A stretch of 64,000 bases of DNA from Pelobates cultripes (Eukaryota; Chordata; Amphibia; Anura; Pelobatidae). Positions 23,168 through 33,607 of the stretch are shown in pieces (position 1 is the first letter of the stretch; each line of letters starts with the position of its first letter). Made by a program: the position numbers and the translations under genes. Location: the NCBI GenBank assembly GCA_933207985.1, contig OW240912.1, positions 365,027,568 through 365,091,567 of the forward strand, in the 5' to 3' direction. The notes under the pieces were generated by a model. It was not told the origin of the DNA. It searched no databases and was given only the letters and a program-made list of their open reading frames with translations.

Positions 23168-24060
23168 ATCTTAACCCCTTAAGGACTGGACTGTTTTTGC
23201 GATGTTGTACATTTGCGACCAGGCCTCTTTTTACACTTTTGTGGTCTTTGTGTTTAGCTGTAATTTTCCGCTCTCTCATTTACTGTTCCCATACAAATTA
23301 TATATTGTTTTTTTTCAGGACAAAATGGGCTTTCTTTACATACCATTATTTATATAATCTCATATAATTTAATTTAAAAAAAAACAAAAAAATATGATGA
23401 AAAATTGAAAAAAATACATGTTTTTTTACTTTTACTTGAAAAATCTTTTACTCATCTACAAAAACAAATGAAAAAAACTGCTAAATAGATTCAAGATTTT
23501 GTCCTGAGTTTAAAAATACCCAGTGTTTACATGCTTTTTTTTTGCAAGTTATAGGGCTATAGGTACAAGTAGGATATTGAGGTTTCAAAACAGACATTTT
23601 TTAAAATTTATCAGTAGTGACATTGTAACACTATTATCTGTCATAAATCTCTGAATAACACCCCACATGTACATATTTTTTTTAAAGTAGACAACCCAGG
23701 GTATTCAATATGGGGTATGTCCAGTCTTTTTTAGTAGCCACTTAGTCGAAAACACTGGCCAAAGTTAGCATTCATATTTGTTTGTGTGTGAAAAAAGTAA
23801 AAAACTAAATTGAACGCTAATTTTGGCCAGTGTTTGTGACTAAGTGGCTACTAAAAAAGACCGGACATACCCCATTTGCAATACTTTGGGTTGTCTTCTT
23901 TTGCTAATGGTATGCCATCATGGAGGTAATTCTCATTCCTGGGCTACCATATGCTCTCAAAGGCAACGTAACCAACCTGGCCTTTTTTCAATGTAAAAAT
24001 ATTTGACCCATATATTTGACCCTGTAACTTTCAAAAACAGAACTATATTTGCCTAGAACT
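23168..24060. mobile_element. Palindromic DNA element fragment
   Basis: It starts TTAACCCCTTAAGGACTGG, a recurring start of a non-coding element in frog-like genomes (from memory, not checked). Around 23689-23896 it has a large imperfect palindrome centred near 23792: AGACAACCCAGGGTATTCAA on the left is matched by TTTGCAATACTTTGGGTTGT on the right, and GTAGCCACTTAGTC by GACTAAGTGGCTAC. The arms are about 80 bp around a 45-bp loop. The right end is not identifiable. Confidence 0.55.
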
Positions 24061-24516
24061 TCAGAATTACCACAAAACAGAGGAGGGACCACACTCCATT
24101 CCCAGGAACCACAGGGTGCTAACCCGAAACAGGAACAGCAAATCCTAAGTATCTAGAAGAGTAGAAAAGCTTCAGGCACTCACAAGGTTGAAATAAGGCA
24201 GAGTTATTGGAGCAAAAAAATACTTTAGGATAACGTTTCCACCTTCACCAAGGTCTTTGTCAAGCAAACACCTCAAGACACACAATTCATATAAATACAA
24301 AAATGAATTAGTGCAAAGTTAAGTACATTTACCAATATCAATTTTGCACTAATTGGTTGTTTTGACACTAATTGTATTTTATTTGGAACGAATTCATTTT
24401 TTTGTGTATTTATATGCATTGTGCATCTTGTGGTGTTAGCTTGATGAAGACCTTAGTGAAGATTGAAATGTTGAACTATAGTAATTTTTTGGGGCATTAT
24501 TTGAACTGCTAGAACT
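24061..24516. other. Possible retroelement end
   Basis: GATAACGTTTCCACCTTCAC followed by CAAGGTCTTTGTCAAGCAAA resembles the phrase at 53045-53090 (ACGCGTTTCGGCAG...CCTTTGTCAAGAG). Such 'CGTTTCGGCC...TCAAG' motifs are common near the ends of Penelope-like elements in frogs; that is inference only. No gene seen. Confidence 0.3.
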
Positions 24517-25014
24517 TTAAAGGGACACTATAGTCACCTAGACCACTTCAGCTCAATGAAGTGGTCTGGGTGCCAGGTCCCTCAGGTTTTTAATCCTTCA
24601 GATGCAAACATAGCAGTTTCATATAAACTGCTATGTTTACATTTGGGGTTAATCCAGCCTCTAGTGGCTGTCTTATAGACAGCCACTAGTGGCGCATCTC
24701 CGACGCTGGAGGCACATTTCGCCTCCATCACGCAGAGCGTCCATAGGAAAGCATTGAGAAATGCTTTCCTATGGACACTTTGAATGTGCGCGCGGCACTT
24801 GCCGCGCATGTGCATTCGGCTCTGCTGACGTCGGACAGGGGAGCTGACGTCGGCGGAGGAGGAGAGGTCAGCTGTAAGCTGTAAGGTAAGCTGCTGAAGG
24901 GGTTTTAACCCCTTCAGCGCCACGGGAGGGGGATCCTGAGGATGGGGGGACACTCAGGGCACTACAGTGTCAGGAAAACCGCTTTGTTTTCCTGACACTA
25001 TAGTGATCCTTTAA
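24517..25014 (-). mobile_element. Hairpin-rich T2/Kolobok-type MITE
   Basis: Same family as 18553-19054, in the opposite orientation: it starts TTAAAGGGACACTATAGTCA and ends CTATAGTGATCCTTTAA. Hairpins in order are GACCACTTCA/TGAAGTGGTC, CATAGCAGTTT/AAACTGCTATG, AGTGGCTGTC/GACAGCCACT, TGGAGGC/GCCTCCA (24707-24727), ATAGGAAAGCATT/AATGCTTTCCTAT and a terminal CAGGAAAAC/GTTTTCCTG. The open frame across it on the minus strand is not a gene. Confidence 0.85.
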
Positions 25015-26515
25015 GATTAGTCATAAAGATAAATATTTGTTGAGCAATAATACTGTGTTAAAGACAGAGTAAGAGAGATACTCTGATTCCCGATGGTGCT
25101 AAAATGTATCCATTTGTCAGTGACTAGCTTTCTACATGATAGGCTTGATCACATGCTAATGCCAGATCTATATAATGGGCTTTTGGAAACAATGATACAA
25201 TCCTACTTACTATATTATCATTTATAACATGAACAGTGAGAACCTCCACACGGTTTCCTCTCCTTGTCTATCAATATCCTTCTAAACTGTTTATGAATAG
25301 TTTAACCCTAAATAAGAGTGTTGGCAGATGGCACCCAAACCCTTCAGGCTACTGAGGAACTATTAGCTCAAGCAGTAATGGGCAGCAGTGATTGTCTAAG
25401 TGCGAATTCAATGCACCACCTTAGGAAAGCATTGGGGGCTACTGCACATGCACAGCAATCGGCAGTCAGCATCTAGCCATAGAGATTCATTGTCTTAATG
25501 CATATCAATGGGGAATGTTCGGCATCTTCATTCAGTGCTTGAAGACACCAAACATTATATGGCGCCAACAGATTCCGTAGCACTTTACAATATTAGAGCT
25601 TAGAGTGTCTGTTTAAGGTCTTAATCTATAATGGAATAACCAACAAAGTATTGACTGCTGTGCTGAATGGGGCAGGACATTCTTTATTGGCATAAGGCCA
25701 TCAAGAACCAGGTTGTGACAATGGCAGAGTATTCCATTTTGTGTTTAAGAGATTAAGCATTCATTGTTTACAATCCATACAATGATTTAATTGTGTCCAC
25801 TTTGCTCTGATTCATTGCGCAGTAATTTTACAATGGTTGTTGCTGCACCAGAAACTCACAACAGATAATGGCATAATCTGAGAAAAAGTCTATGATTCAG
25901 TGATCTCATGCTATCGGCGTCTGTTTTAACAGCTCTGGAATTTAAAAACCTTAAATGCACTCTCTGGTTTATATATATATGAAAGATTAGCGGGAAATGC
26001 AAACCTCAAAAACATTATGTGATGAAATTATGCAAGTCATATATCAAGTAGCTGAAAACTATCAAACGGAAGAAATGCTGCATGAAGATTACTGTGGACA
26101 GTGAAATAAAGCACATATTTTGTATATTTAGAAAACAAGGTTGGAAAACTATTAGAAAAAGAATATATTTCTGAAAAGTAGGTTCGATAAACCTTCAATT
26201 ACGTTTGAATTAATCCAACATAAACTCTTCACAGCAAGTAGACAATGACATTGAATGTAGAACCCAGTATTCCAAAATAGAAACAAACACACTTCAGTTT
26301 AAATTGTTTTATTTTTATTTTTACAAATCAAGTTGAGACCAAAATGAGAAAAAAGTACAAACTAGTTCAATACATAGAAAACATATTATTGCTATCTTTA
26401 GCCTCTAAACACCCCGATGTAAGTAGATTAAATGGAAAACCTTTGATTTTGTAGTTTATTATTATGTCTCACAACTCCTCAAATGTCACTGTTATATGTC
26501 ATGTACTGTGATCAT
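25015..26515. other. No gene; one short L2-like tail
   Basis: GGCGCCAACAGATTCCGTAG at 25556-25594 is the inverse of an L2-type LINE 3' end. Otherwise AT-rich DNA with nothing supportable. Confidence 0.45.
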
Positions 26516-27325
26516 CTACAACTTTAAGACCACTGACAAGTGTTGTGAATAACATTGATTATATCGTTACAATTGTGTAATATTGAATTGGTATGAACCA
26601 TATCTGAACAGTTGTTATGTGCACAGTTATATCGGACAGGAAGTGGCCCTTTCATTGTGTGTGTCAGCCATTCTAAATAAAGTTTACAGTTATGATGACA
26701 TGTGCCTGATCTCCTGATATACAAGATAAAACAACAATGGCACATGTCAAGGGGTGGGATATATTAGGCAACAAGTGAACGGTCAGTACATGTGCTGGAT
26801 GCAGGAAAAATGTGCAAGTGAAAATGTCTGAGTGACTTTGACAAGGGCCAAATAGAGCTGGCTAGACAGCGAGTCAGAGCATCTCCATAACTGCAAGTCT
26901 TGAGGGGTGTTCCCGGTATGCAGTGGTTAAAACCAAAAGTAGTGCAAGGAAGGACAATCAGGATGATGGGCACCCAAAGCTCATTGATGCACATTGGGAG
27001 CAAAAGTTAACATATCTGATCATACAAAAGAGCTACTGTGGTTCAAATTAAAAGAAAAAATGAATGCTGACCATGATAGAAAGGTGTCAGGACACACAGG
27101 GCATCACCGTTTGCTGCAAATGGGATCAGAGTGCCTATGATGACCCCTGCCCACCATCAAAGGCACATTCAATGTGGACATGAGCGTCAAAACTGTATCT
27201 TGGAGCAGCGGAGGAAGGATGTCTCTTCTGATGATTCACGTTTTCTTTTAGATCAGTGGAATGGCCAGCTGCAAGTGCATAGTTTACCATTGCTTAACAA
27301 GTCCTATCGCCATGGTTTTTAACCT
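26516..27325 (+). mobile_element. Tc1-like DNA transposon, 5' part
   Basis: The plus strand follows the layout of a Tc1/mariner element: a leader (GTGAATAACATTGATTATAT), then the transposase start near 26790, the helix-turn-helix region and the start of the DDE domain. The left end is eroded, and similarity stops near 27325 (GTTTACCATTGC), so the 3' half and right inverted repeat are missing. A shorter relative is at 46618-46822. Confidence 0.85.
26790..27322 (+). pseudogene. Tc1-like transposase relic
   Basis: Transposase of this family binds the inverted repeats with two helix-turn-helix domains and cuts with a DDE/D catalytic core. Here LSDFDKGQ (about 26827), AGCATCTCCA and the GVFPVCSG-type helix are recognisable across several frames. 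The best frame, 27131-27322, reads VPMMTPAH-type linker then SDDSRFLLDQW, in which the SDDSRF corresponds to the second catalytic aspartate block (usually SDESRF). At least three frameshifts and a missing C-terminal half make it dead. Confidence 0.8.
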
Positions 27326-28006
27326 TCATTTATAGTAATGTGGGAATCCTATTATGGGAAAATTACACATTTATTACGAAAGATTACCAAAAAATTAATG
27401 GAAGAATTAGAAGATGTGTTAAATTACAACCTTAGATCGTGTTCACAGTTGGAGACCCAGCTATCAGTAAATACCTTGAGGCTCCCATCTGTCATTGTGG
27501 CCATTTTTAGCAGCCCCAGACTGACAGATTTTCTGTTTGCAGTGCTAAAATGAGTGCTATTACAGCCACTTAGATAGTTTTAAGTGGCTATTGCTGCAAC
27601 ATGGAGTGTGCAGGGTTAAATCCCTGCTCACACCAGCGAGTTCCAGGTATCAATTGACAGACGGAGCTCATCTCTGTCAGTTGACTCAAAGCAAGCGCTG
27701 CATATAGCCCTTTAAATGCATTGAGAACTGGACTGGCAGGTAGTCAAGGGAGACCCACAGGATCTGTAAAGATGCTGTCAGGGTCTCTCACCATGGCCCT
27801 AAGCTGATTTTGATCAGTGCTTGACTTTGCCAGCTGCCCTGCACCGATTAGAGGTATTATCAGCATGCATGATTTTCAGCATTATAGGGATATTCCTATA
27901 ATGCTGAAAACAGCCATTAGATTGCAGAAACATACGGCTCTCATCTGTTTTGGCTAGGAGACCTATCTGCTGATATCTGTACTGATATTAGCAGAGGGTT
28001 TCCTGA
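27326..28006. repeat. Unclassified repeat with perfect palindrome
   Basis: No gene. A hairpin at 27870-27909 pairs TTTCAGCATTATAGG with CCTATAATGCTGAAA around GATATT. GC-richer than its surroundings, and probably an old DNA transposon, but not classified. Confidence 0.35.
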
Positions 28007-28180
28007 GGGTTAGGGATAAGGTTAGGGTTAGAGTTAATTTTAAGTTAGCGTTAGTTGCAGGGCAGATTTCAACTTTGTGTATGGTTAGTGTTTAGATAAG
28101 GTTAATTCTTGGTTAAGGTTAATGCTGTCTTAGTGTTAAAGATGGTGTAGGGTTAAGGTTAGCGGCTTGGTCAAGGCAGG
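28007..28180 (+). repeat. Degenerate GGTTAG-rich repeat
   Basis: Multiple GGTTAGGG, GGTTAAGG and GTTAGGGTTAGAG words resemble a strongly degenerate vertebrate telomere motif (TTAGGG). Spacing is irregular, so a common origin is not certain. Confidence 0.5.
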
Positions 28181-28904
28181 TATATGGTTAGAATTAGACT
28201 TAATACTGTCAAAACTACTTGACTTAGAGCAGAGAATAAACTTGCTGCAAAAGTTGCTTTATCTACATGTTGGACAATTGCAAAACTTTGGGCCAATAGC
28301 AAAATTCCTGAGATAAACACAGTCACATACAAAGTAATAGTCTCCTGGCAAATTGCTAGGTTAATAGCTAATTTATGGACATTTGCCTTACTATTCACAT
28401 TATCTTTCTCTCTGTATGAATATAGTTGATCTCCTAGACTTTAACTCATACTCCACCCCATCACCACGCTGTCCCCCTCCCTGACCCCATAATGCAGCAC
28501 TGTTTCCATATCTGTATTGGTGGAGGTATCACCCAGAGTCATCATTAACAGATTACACCAAATATACGGTCCTACCAGGGCGTCTTTGTATAGATTGGAC
28601 CCCGGGCAAGCATTTACTTGTACCCCTGCCCTCCCAACCCCTAGCATGCAATTACACCCTCCACCCCAACATACAAAAAAAAAACACAAAAAACTAACAT
28701 CAAACATCAGTGCTCCTCAACCTTTTCTCACCCAAGACACAGCAAAACTCTCCCCAGAAGTAAAGGGCACACCACAAACAAAAAATATGGCCACAGGGTC
28801 ACAATGCACCAGCCCACTTGCCAAAAGGTCACACTACATTTGACATTTTTAACAACACACAAAACTAACCTGTTGCCAGTGTCTTTTTTCCCCCACAGAA
28901 AACA

Positions 28905-29095
28905 CCACAGTCAGTTTTCCCTTAAAAAATATACCACTGTAAGCTTGCCCATTAAACATATGCCAAGACAGGTGCGCATTAAAAAATACCATGGCAAGTG
29001 TGCCCACAGTCTGTTTTCCAATTAATAAACATCACTTCAAGTTTGGGCATAACTAAATATCACAGTAAGTTTGCCCATTAATAATTATCACAGTC
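28905..29095. repeat. About 28-bp AT-rich minisatellite
   Basis: Units such as CACAGTAAGTTTGCCCATTA followed by ATAATTAT recur about six times with substitutions (CACTGTAAGCTTGCCCATTA, CATGGCAAGTGTGCCCACAG). Confidence 0.7.
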
Positions 29096-29096
29096 A

Positions 29097-29720
29097 GTGT
29101 GTCTGAGAGTGAGTCTGACAGTGAGTATCTTTGTGTTCGAATGTACGTCTCTGTGACCATGTGTATGTTTGTGTCCGGAGCCATGTGTGTGGGGTAACTG
29201 TTTGCAATGTGTTGTGTGTATGGGGGACTGCCTGTGGCCTTTGTGCATTGTGTTTATAGCGCAGCTATATTTCATGACTGTGTGTGTATGATGACTGTCT
29301 TCAGGTGGTGACTCTGACAGGGTGGGTAAAGGGTTAATTGTGAAAAGGTGAGTGTGACAGGGCCAGAGGGATGAATGAGACAGGGTTGGGCAGTGAGTGT
29401 GACAGAGTGAGTGTAAAAGGGTTGGGGGATGGTCGTGACATGGTTGGAGGAGGGATTGTGACAGGGCGAGAGAAGGAAAGAATGTCAGAATTAGGGTGCT
29501 TAAAGTGAAAGAGTGAACATGGCATGGTTGGGTGAGTGTTACTGAGTTGGAATGAACGTGGCATGGTTGGAGGAGGGAGTGTGACAGGGTGAAGGGAGGT
29601 GCGCATGACACAATTAGGGGAGCTTTATGTGATAGGTTGAGTGTGGTATGGCTTGGGGGATGAGTATGACAGAATTGGAGAGGTTAATGTGATAGGGTGA
29701 GTATGGCAGAGTGAAGGGGT
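29097..29720. repeat. GTGAGTGTGACAGGG minisatellite
   Basis: Degenerate units of about 25-35 bp based on GTGAGTGTGACAGGGT. The 177-codon minus-strand frame (29078-29611) is just this repeat read in frame. Confidence 0.75.
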
Positions 29721-29815
29721 GTGAGTGTGCGTGGGAGGGTAGCAGTATGTGTGCTGGGGGGGCAGTGTGTAGGGGTTGACAGTGTGTGTGAGGGGAGTGA
29801 CTGTGTGTGTGTGTG

Positions 29816-30350
29816 TTCATATACACAGACACAGGTTCATGTACACAGACACAAAGGTACACAAACACAGACACACAAGTACACAGACACACAGGTACAC
29901 ATAAACAGACACACAGGTACACATAAACAGACACACAGGCACACATACACAGACACACAGGGGCACAAACACAGACACACAAGTACACATACACACAGGT
30001 GCACATTAACACACAAGTACACATACACAGACACACAATAACACTGACACACAAGTACACATAAACACAGGTAAATATACAATCTGATACACAGGTACAC
30101 ATTGATACAAAAGTACACAGACATACAGGAACAAACAAATACTCTGATACACAAGTACACATACACAAAGATACACATTAACACACAAGTACACATTGAC
30201 ACGCAAGTACACATACACAAACAGTTACACATACACACAGGTACAAATGCACTCTGACACATAGGTAAACATTGATACAAAAGTACACATACACAGACAT
30301 GTAGGCATACAAACATAGACACACAGGTGCCTGACACACACACACACATA
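29816..30350. repeat. ACACAGACACACAGGTAC minisatellite
   Basis: Degenerate 18-24-bp units (ACACAGGTACACATAAACAG). Cysteine/valine-rich frames of 172-184 codons on the minus strand are artefacts of the repeat. Confidence 0.85.
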
Positions 30351-30409
30351 TGCACAAACGCACCGTACTGTTTACTTACTTTTGATGAAGAAGGGTTGTT
30401 CCCCTATGG

Positions 30410-30545
30410 CAGGGATAGTCAACTTTTGGCACTCCAGATGTTGTGGACTACATCTCCCATAATGCTTTTACACCCATAATGTTGGCAAAGCATCATGGGG
30501 GGTGTAGTCCAAAACATATGGAGTGCCAAAGGTTGCCTATGCCTG
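30410..30545. mobile_element. Short hAT-type fold-back MITE, nested
   Basis: It starts CAGGGATAGTCAACTTTTGG and ends CCAAAGGTTGCCTATGCCTG, with the core CTACATCTCCCATAATGCTT and its inverse. Flanks CCCTATGG and CCCTAGGG match at 7 of 8 sites. It sits inside the larger hAT-like element at 28576-30872 and is related to 7558-7693. Confidence 0.8.
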
Positions 30546-30872
30546 CCCTAGGGTCCAGTGGGAGCTGGCTGAGCTACGCTGATTGGAGTCTGAGGCACCA
30601 GGCTTCCTTAGTTCCTCTCCTCCTATGCATGCGGTGCCTTCTCCTACCCGCGTGGCACTCTTTTAGCTGGGAGGAAGTGACCTGTCCTAAACTCACTTCC
30701 TCCCAGCAGGCCAGGAGAACAAAGTGAAATGGGCCCGGTTGAGTGGAATTTTAAAGGGCTACGGGCCCCTGATTAAATTGCTGCAGGTTTAAGAGGCAGC
30801 TGCTTTAGGCGCTCTAGGATTGACTGGGCCTGGGGCAGCTGCTCCTTTTGCCCCTTGTTAAAAACGGCCCAG

Positions 30873-31421
30873 GGTGCTAGCACCCAACCAATCACCCTAA
30901 GCACCATAACCTAGTCACGTAGACATTCCTTCTTAAGATTTTCTTTGGTTTTCATCCCTGTACTCTTTATTATACTTTGGTAAATTTGATGTTTAATGTT
31001 ATAATTCAGTCAAATTCTGAAATGATCCCTGTTCTGCATAAACATCAGTGTCATTCAGCATTATTTATACTGTAATATGTGTTGTGAACTTTTCCACACC
31101 TAATTCTACCTTTCATTGTTTTTCTTTTTTTATCTTTTATTTTTCTTGTGCATAGAAATATAACAGATTAACTTGCAATGCCCCAACAGCACGTTCATGT
31201 ACTAGATAAAACAAAGCATAACAGTTGGTCAGCATTTCGAGGATACTGTACTGCACATTGTTTATTAATACTTGTAGCCAACACAATTCTGAAATTAAAG
31301 AATCATACCCCTCAATGTTCCACAGAAAGATACTACTTTGTATCTGATCTGTGCCCTGATTTACAATGGAAAGAGCTAAATGGGCACTAGACTCATTGTA
31401 TATGGGCATTTACTATCTTAT
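30873..31421. other. No gene recognised
   Basis: AT-rich DNA. Overlapping frames at 31137-31409 run on opposite strands and have no recognisable domain. Confidence 0.45.
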
Positions 31422-32003
31422 TGTCAGGATTATATTGATCCAGCACGCAGAATAGCATCACACCCTAGAACTAAGGGAAACGTCTTACCGTGCCTTAGAA
31501 TGGCTGGACTTAACGTACTCGAGAATAGTCAGAAAACTAGCCGAGGTCAGGGGCACAGAACGATACACAGAGATAAGGAAATGCCAAAAGTCAAAAGGTA
31601 CCAGAAATCAGGGAAGTCAAAACGAAGCCAAAGTCAAAAACCAGAAAAACATGATCAGGAACACACTGTCGGATAACCATGTAGCGGAAATCACTACAGG
31701 GCAATGAGCTAAGGGAATATGAGAGTTTAAATAACCCTTTTGCAGATCCAATTGGCTGTACCTAGCCCTTGACCCCAAAACGTGCATGTTCGTCTTTTGC
31801 GTGACGTCACCCGCACGTCGACATCGTCTTTACCGTGGATGGACGTGGGGCTATATAATTGCATAGGCCCACAGTGGCCGGCGTGCACCGACGTGATGCC
31901 AAAGTCAGTCATGATAGCAGAAGACCACCGAGCGGCACTACCCTCTATCTTCGGAAGGTGATTATCTCCATTTTTGTCACATGGAGATGAAGAATACGTG
32001 ACA
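31422..32003 (-). mobile_element. Solo LTR, probably Ty3/Gypsy type
   Basis: The 582-bp unit begins TGTCAGGATT and ends ACGTGACA, so it has TG...CA ends with a short TGTCA inverted repeat. It is flanked on both sides by the perfect 5-bp duplication CTTAT (31417-31421 and 32004-32008). A TATATA box (about 31853) and, on the minus strand, a leader with TTTTTGACTTTGGCTTCG and CTGACCTCGGCTAG phrases indicate minus orientation. No internal region is attached, so it arose by LTR-LTR recombination. Confidence 0.8.
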
Positions 32004-32008
32004 CTTAT

Positions 32009-33607
32009 CTGTAAGCTCATTGCACACAGACCTTGTGTCACATAACCCATAAGAAAGATCCTGTATGCCACGACCCATAGGACCATATGTGACCTCTTGT
32101 TCTCAATACTTTACCAGCAAATTTAATTATAAGTCTGCTTATGAAAATTGATTTTTTTCCCATTATCTATGACATTTACCCCACCAATGTTCAACCAACA
32201 TCTAGAAAGTTGTATATAAAATCAGCTAAGAATAGGATGACACACCTGTTTAATGAATTAACTTCATTCGTATTTTGCTTGAAACCATGGACCTTGGTTT
32301 GCTGTTTTGTACCAAAATGAATACATTTAAAGTTAATACCATTATTGACACTGGTTTATTAAATGGACTTCAAAGTTTCCACATATCTCTATGGATAACA
32401 TAACAAATGAGTACCTCAAATTAATTTAAAGTAATCTCACTGACAATTTATCAAGAAATGACATAAGCATGGCTGCACGCAGCTTATTTATATACCAAGA
32501 TTAGTCACAAGTCTTCAACTACAGATGGGTGATAAATGGGAAAAAGGTTCTGTAACTCCCACTTCACACAAAATGAATATTAAAAAAAATATATTTTTTT
32601 AAATTATAAAATATACTTTTTTTTTTGAACGGACCTTATTATTATTAATTCAAAGGGGGCGCAAACATTTAAACTAAATTTGTGAGGCCTTGCATGTTCA
32701 TATAAAATAGTCTATATGTATATATATATATATATAGTGAAAATGGATTACAAATAGTGGATTGTCATTAACGCCTGCTCTGCTGTATGGCTTTTCCACA
32801 TATCACACACTTTTGACTAATAAGGAATGAGGCAACGTATTTGGAAATATTCTGTTGAAACATTATCCAGAGAAGTGACACAGAGATTTCTGTTTTGACA
32901 GGACTTTAATTTGTGGAATTGTTATCAGTTAGAATAGTTAGTTTTCGTTGTCTAGGTAAAAAATGAGCACAATTGAACAATGACATATATAGACATTCAT
33001 ATAGTGCACTATATAATCTTTTTGGACTGTTGTACACAAGGACTTTATTTTGCATTTTTTACTCTTATTGTTTTTCATTTTTTCATTTTTTTTTTTTTGT
33101 CTTTTTTGTCTTTTTTTGTTCTTTTTTTTCTTCTTTTTCTGTGTATACAGACAGCAGCAGGTTGTACCATTTTGGATACTCCGCCTTGAGACTATTAGTG
33201 GGATCATTACCAGCTGTATATATATCCATATAATGAATTTAAACAGTATTTATGGAGGTTTTTTTGTAAATAGCTATTGTACATAGGATGAAATGCATGT
33301 TATTCTATTTATCTTCTATATTTTTATATATTGTAACCATTAATGAATTTGATAGTTAAGAGTATAATAAATTAATTGCATTACCTTCTACGTTTATCTT
33401 TGATTTTGAGTGCGGTATTCATATTTATTTTTTGATTGCTATTATGAGGCTTTATTAGGGTTAACCTCGAATACCTGCACCTTAGAAGTGATTGAGTGCC
33501 AGCACATGTTGTATTTGTAATGACTGTACATATACAAGTGTAACCACTGAACCTGAACAGAGCTGAATTGTGAAGAAAAAAATAAAATAAATATATTTAC
33601 TTAGAAG
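32009..33607. other. No gene; AT-rich with poly-T and (TA)n tracts
   Basis: Contains a (TA)n tract near 32717-32737 and a long T-rich tract at about 33055-33140, which gives open frames on both strands (phenylalanine-rich or lysine-rich). Neither is a credible gene. Confidence 0.5.

Larger units (their letters stand above)
28576..30872. mobile_element. Non-autonomous hAT-like element made largely of minisatellites
   Basis: The left end CAGGGCGTCTTTGTATA and the right end TGTTAAAAACGGCCCAG are imperfect inverse copies. Flanks GGTCCTAC and GGTGCTAG agree at 6 of 8 sites. The inside runs: a 28-bp repeat block (28905-29095), a GT/GTGACAGGG block (29097-29720), a CA block (29816-30350), a nested hAT MITE (30410-30545) and a GC-richer core. 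No transposase frame. The GT block at 29097-29226 matches 1480-1612 in the hAT-like element at 1376-2399. Confidence 0.55.

Noticed and set aside
29614..30363. Cysteine/valine-rich open frames of 172-184 codons on the minus strand
   Set aside because: Translation of a CA/GT minisatellite inside an hAT-like element.
32938..33286. Phenylalanine-rich or lysine-rich small proteins
   Set aside because: Frames across a poly-T tract on opposite strands; low complexity.
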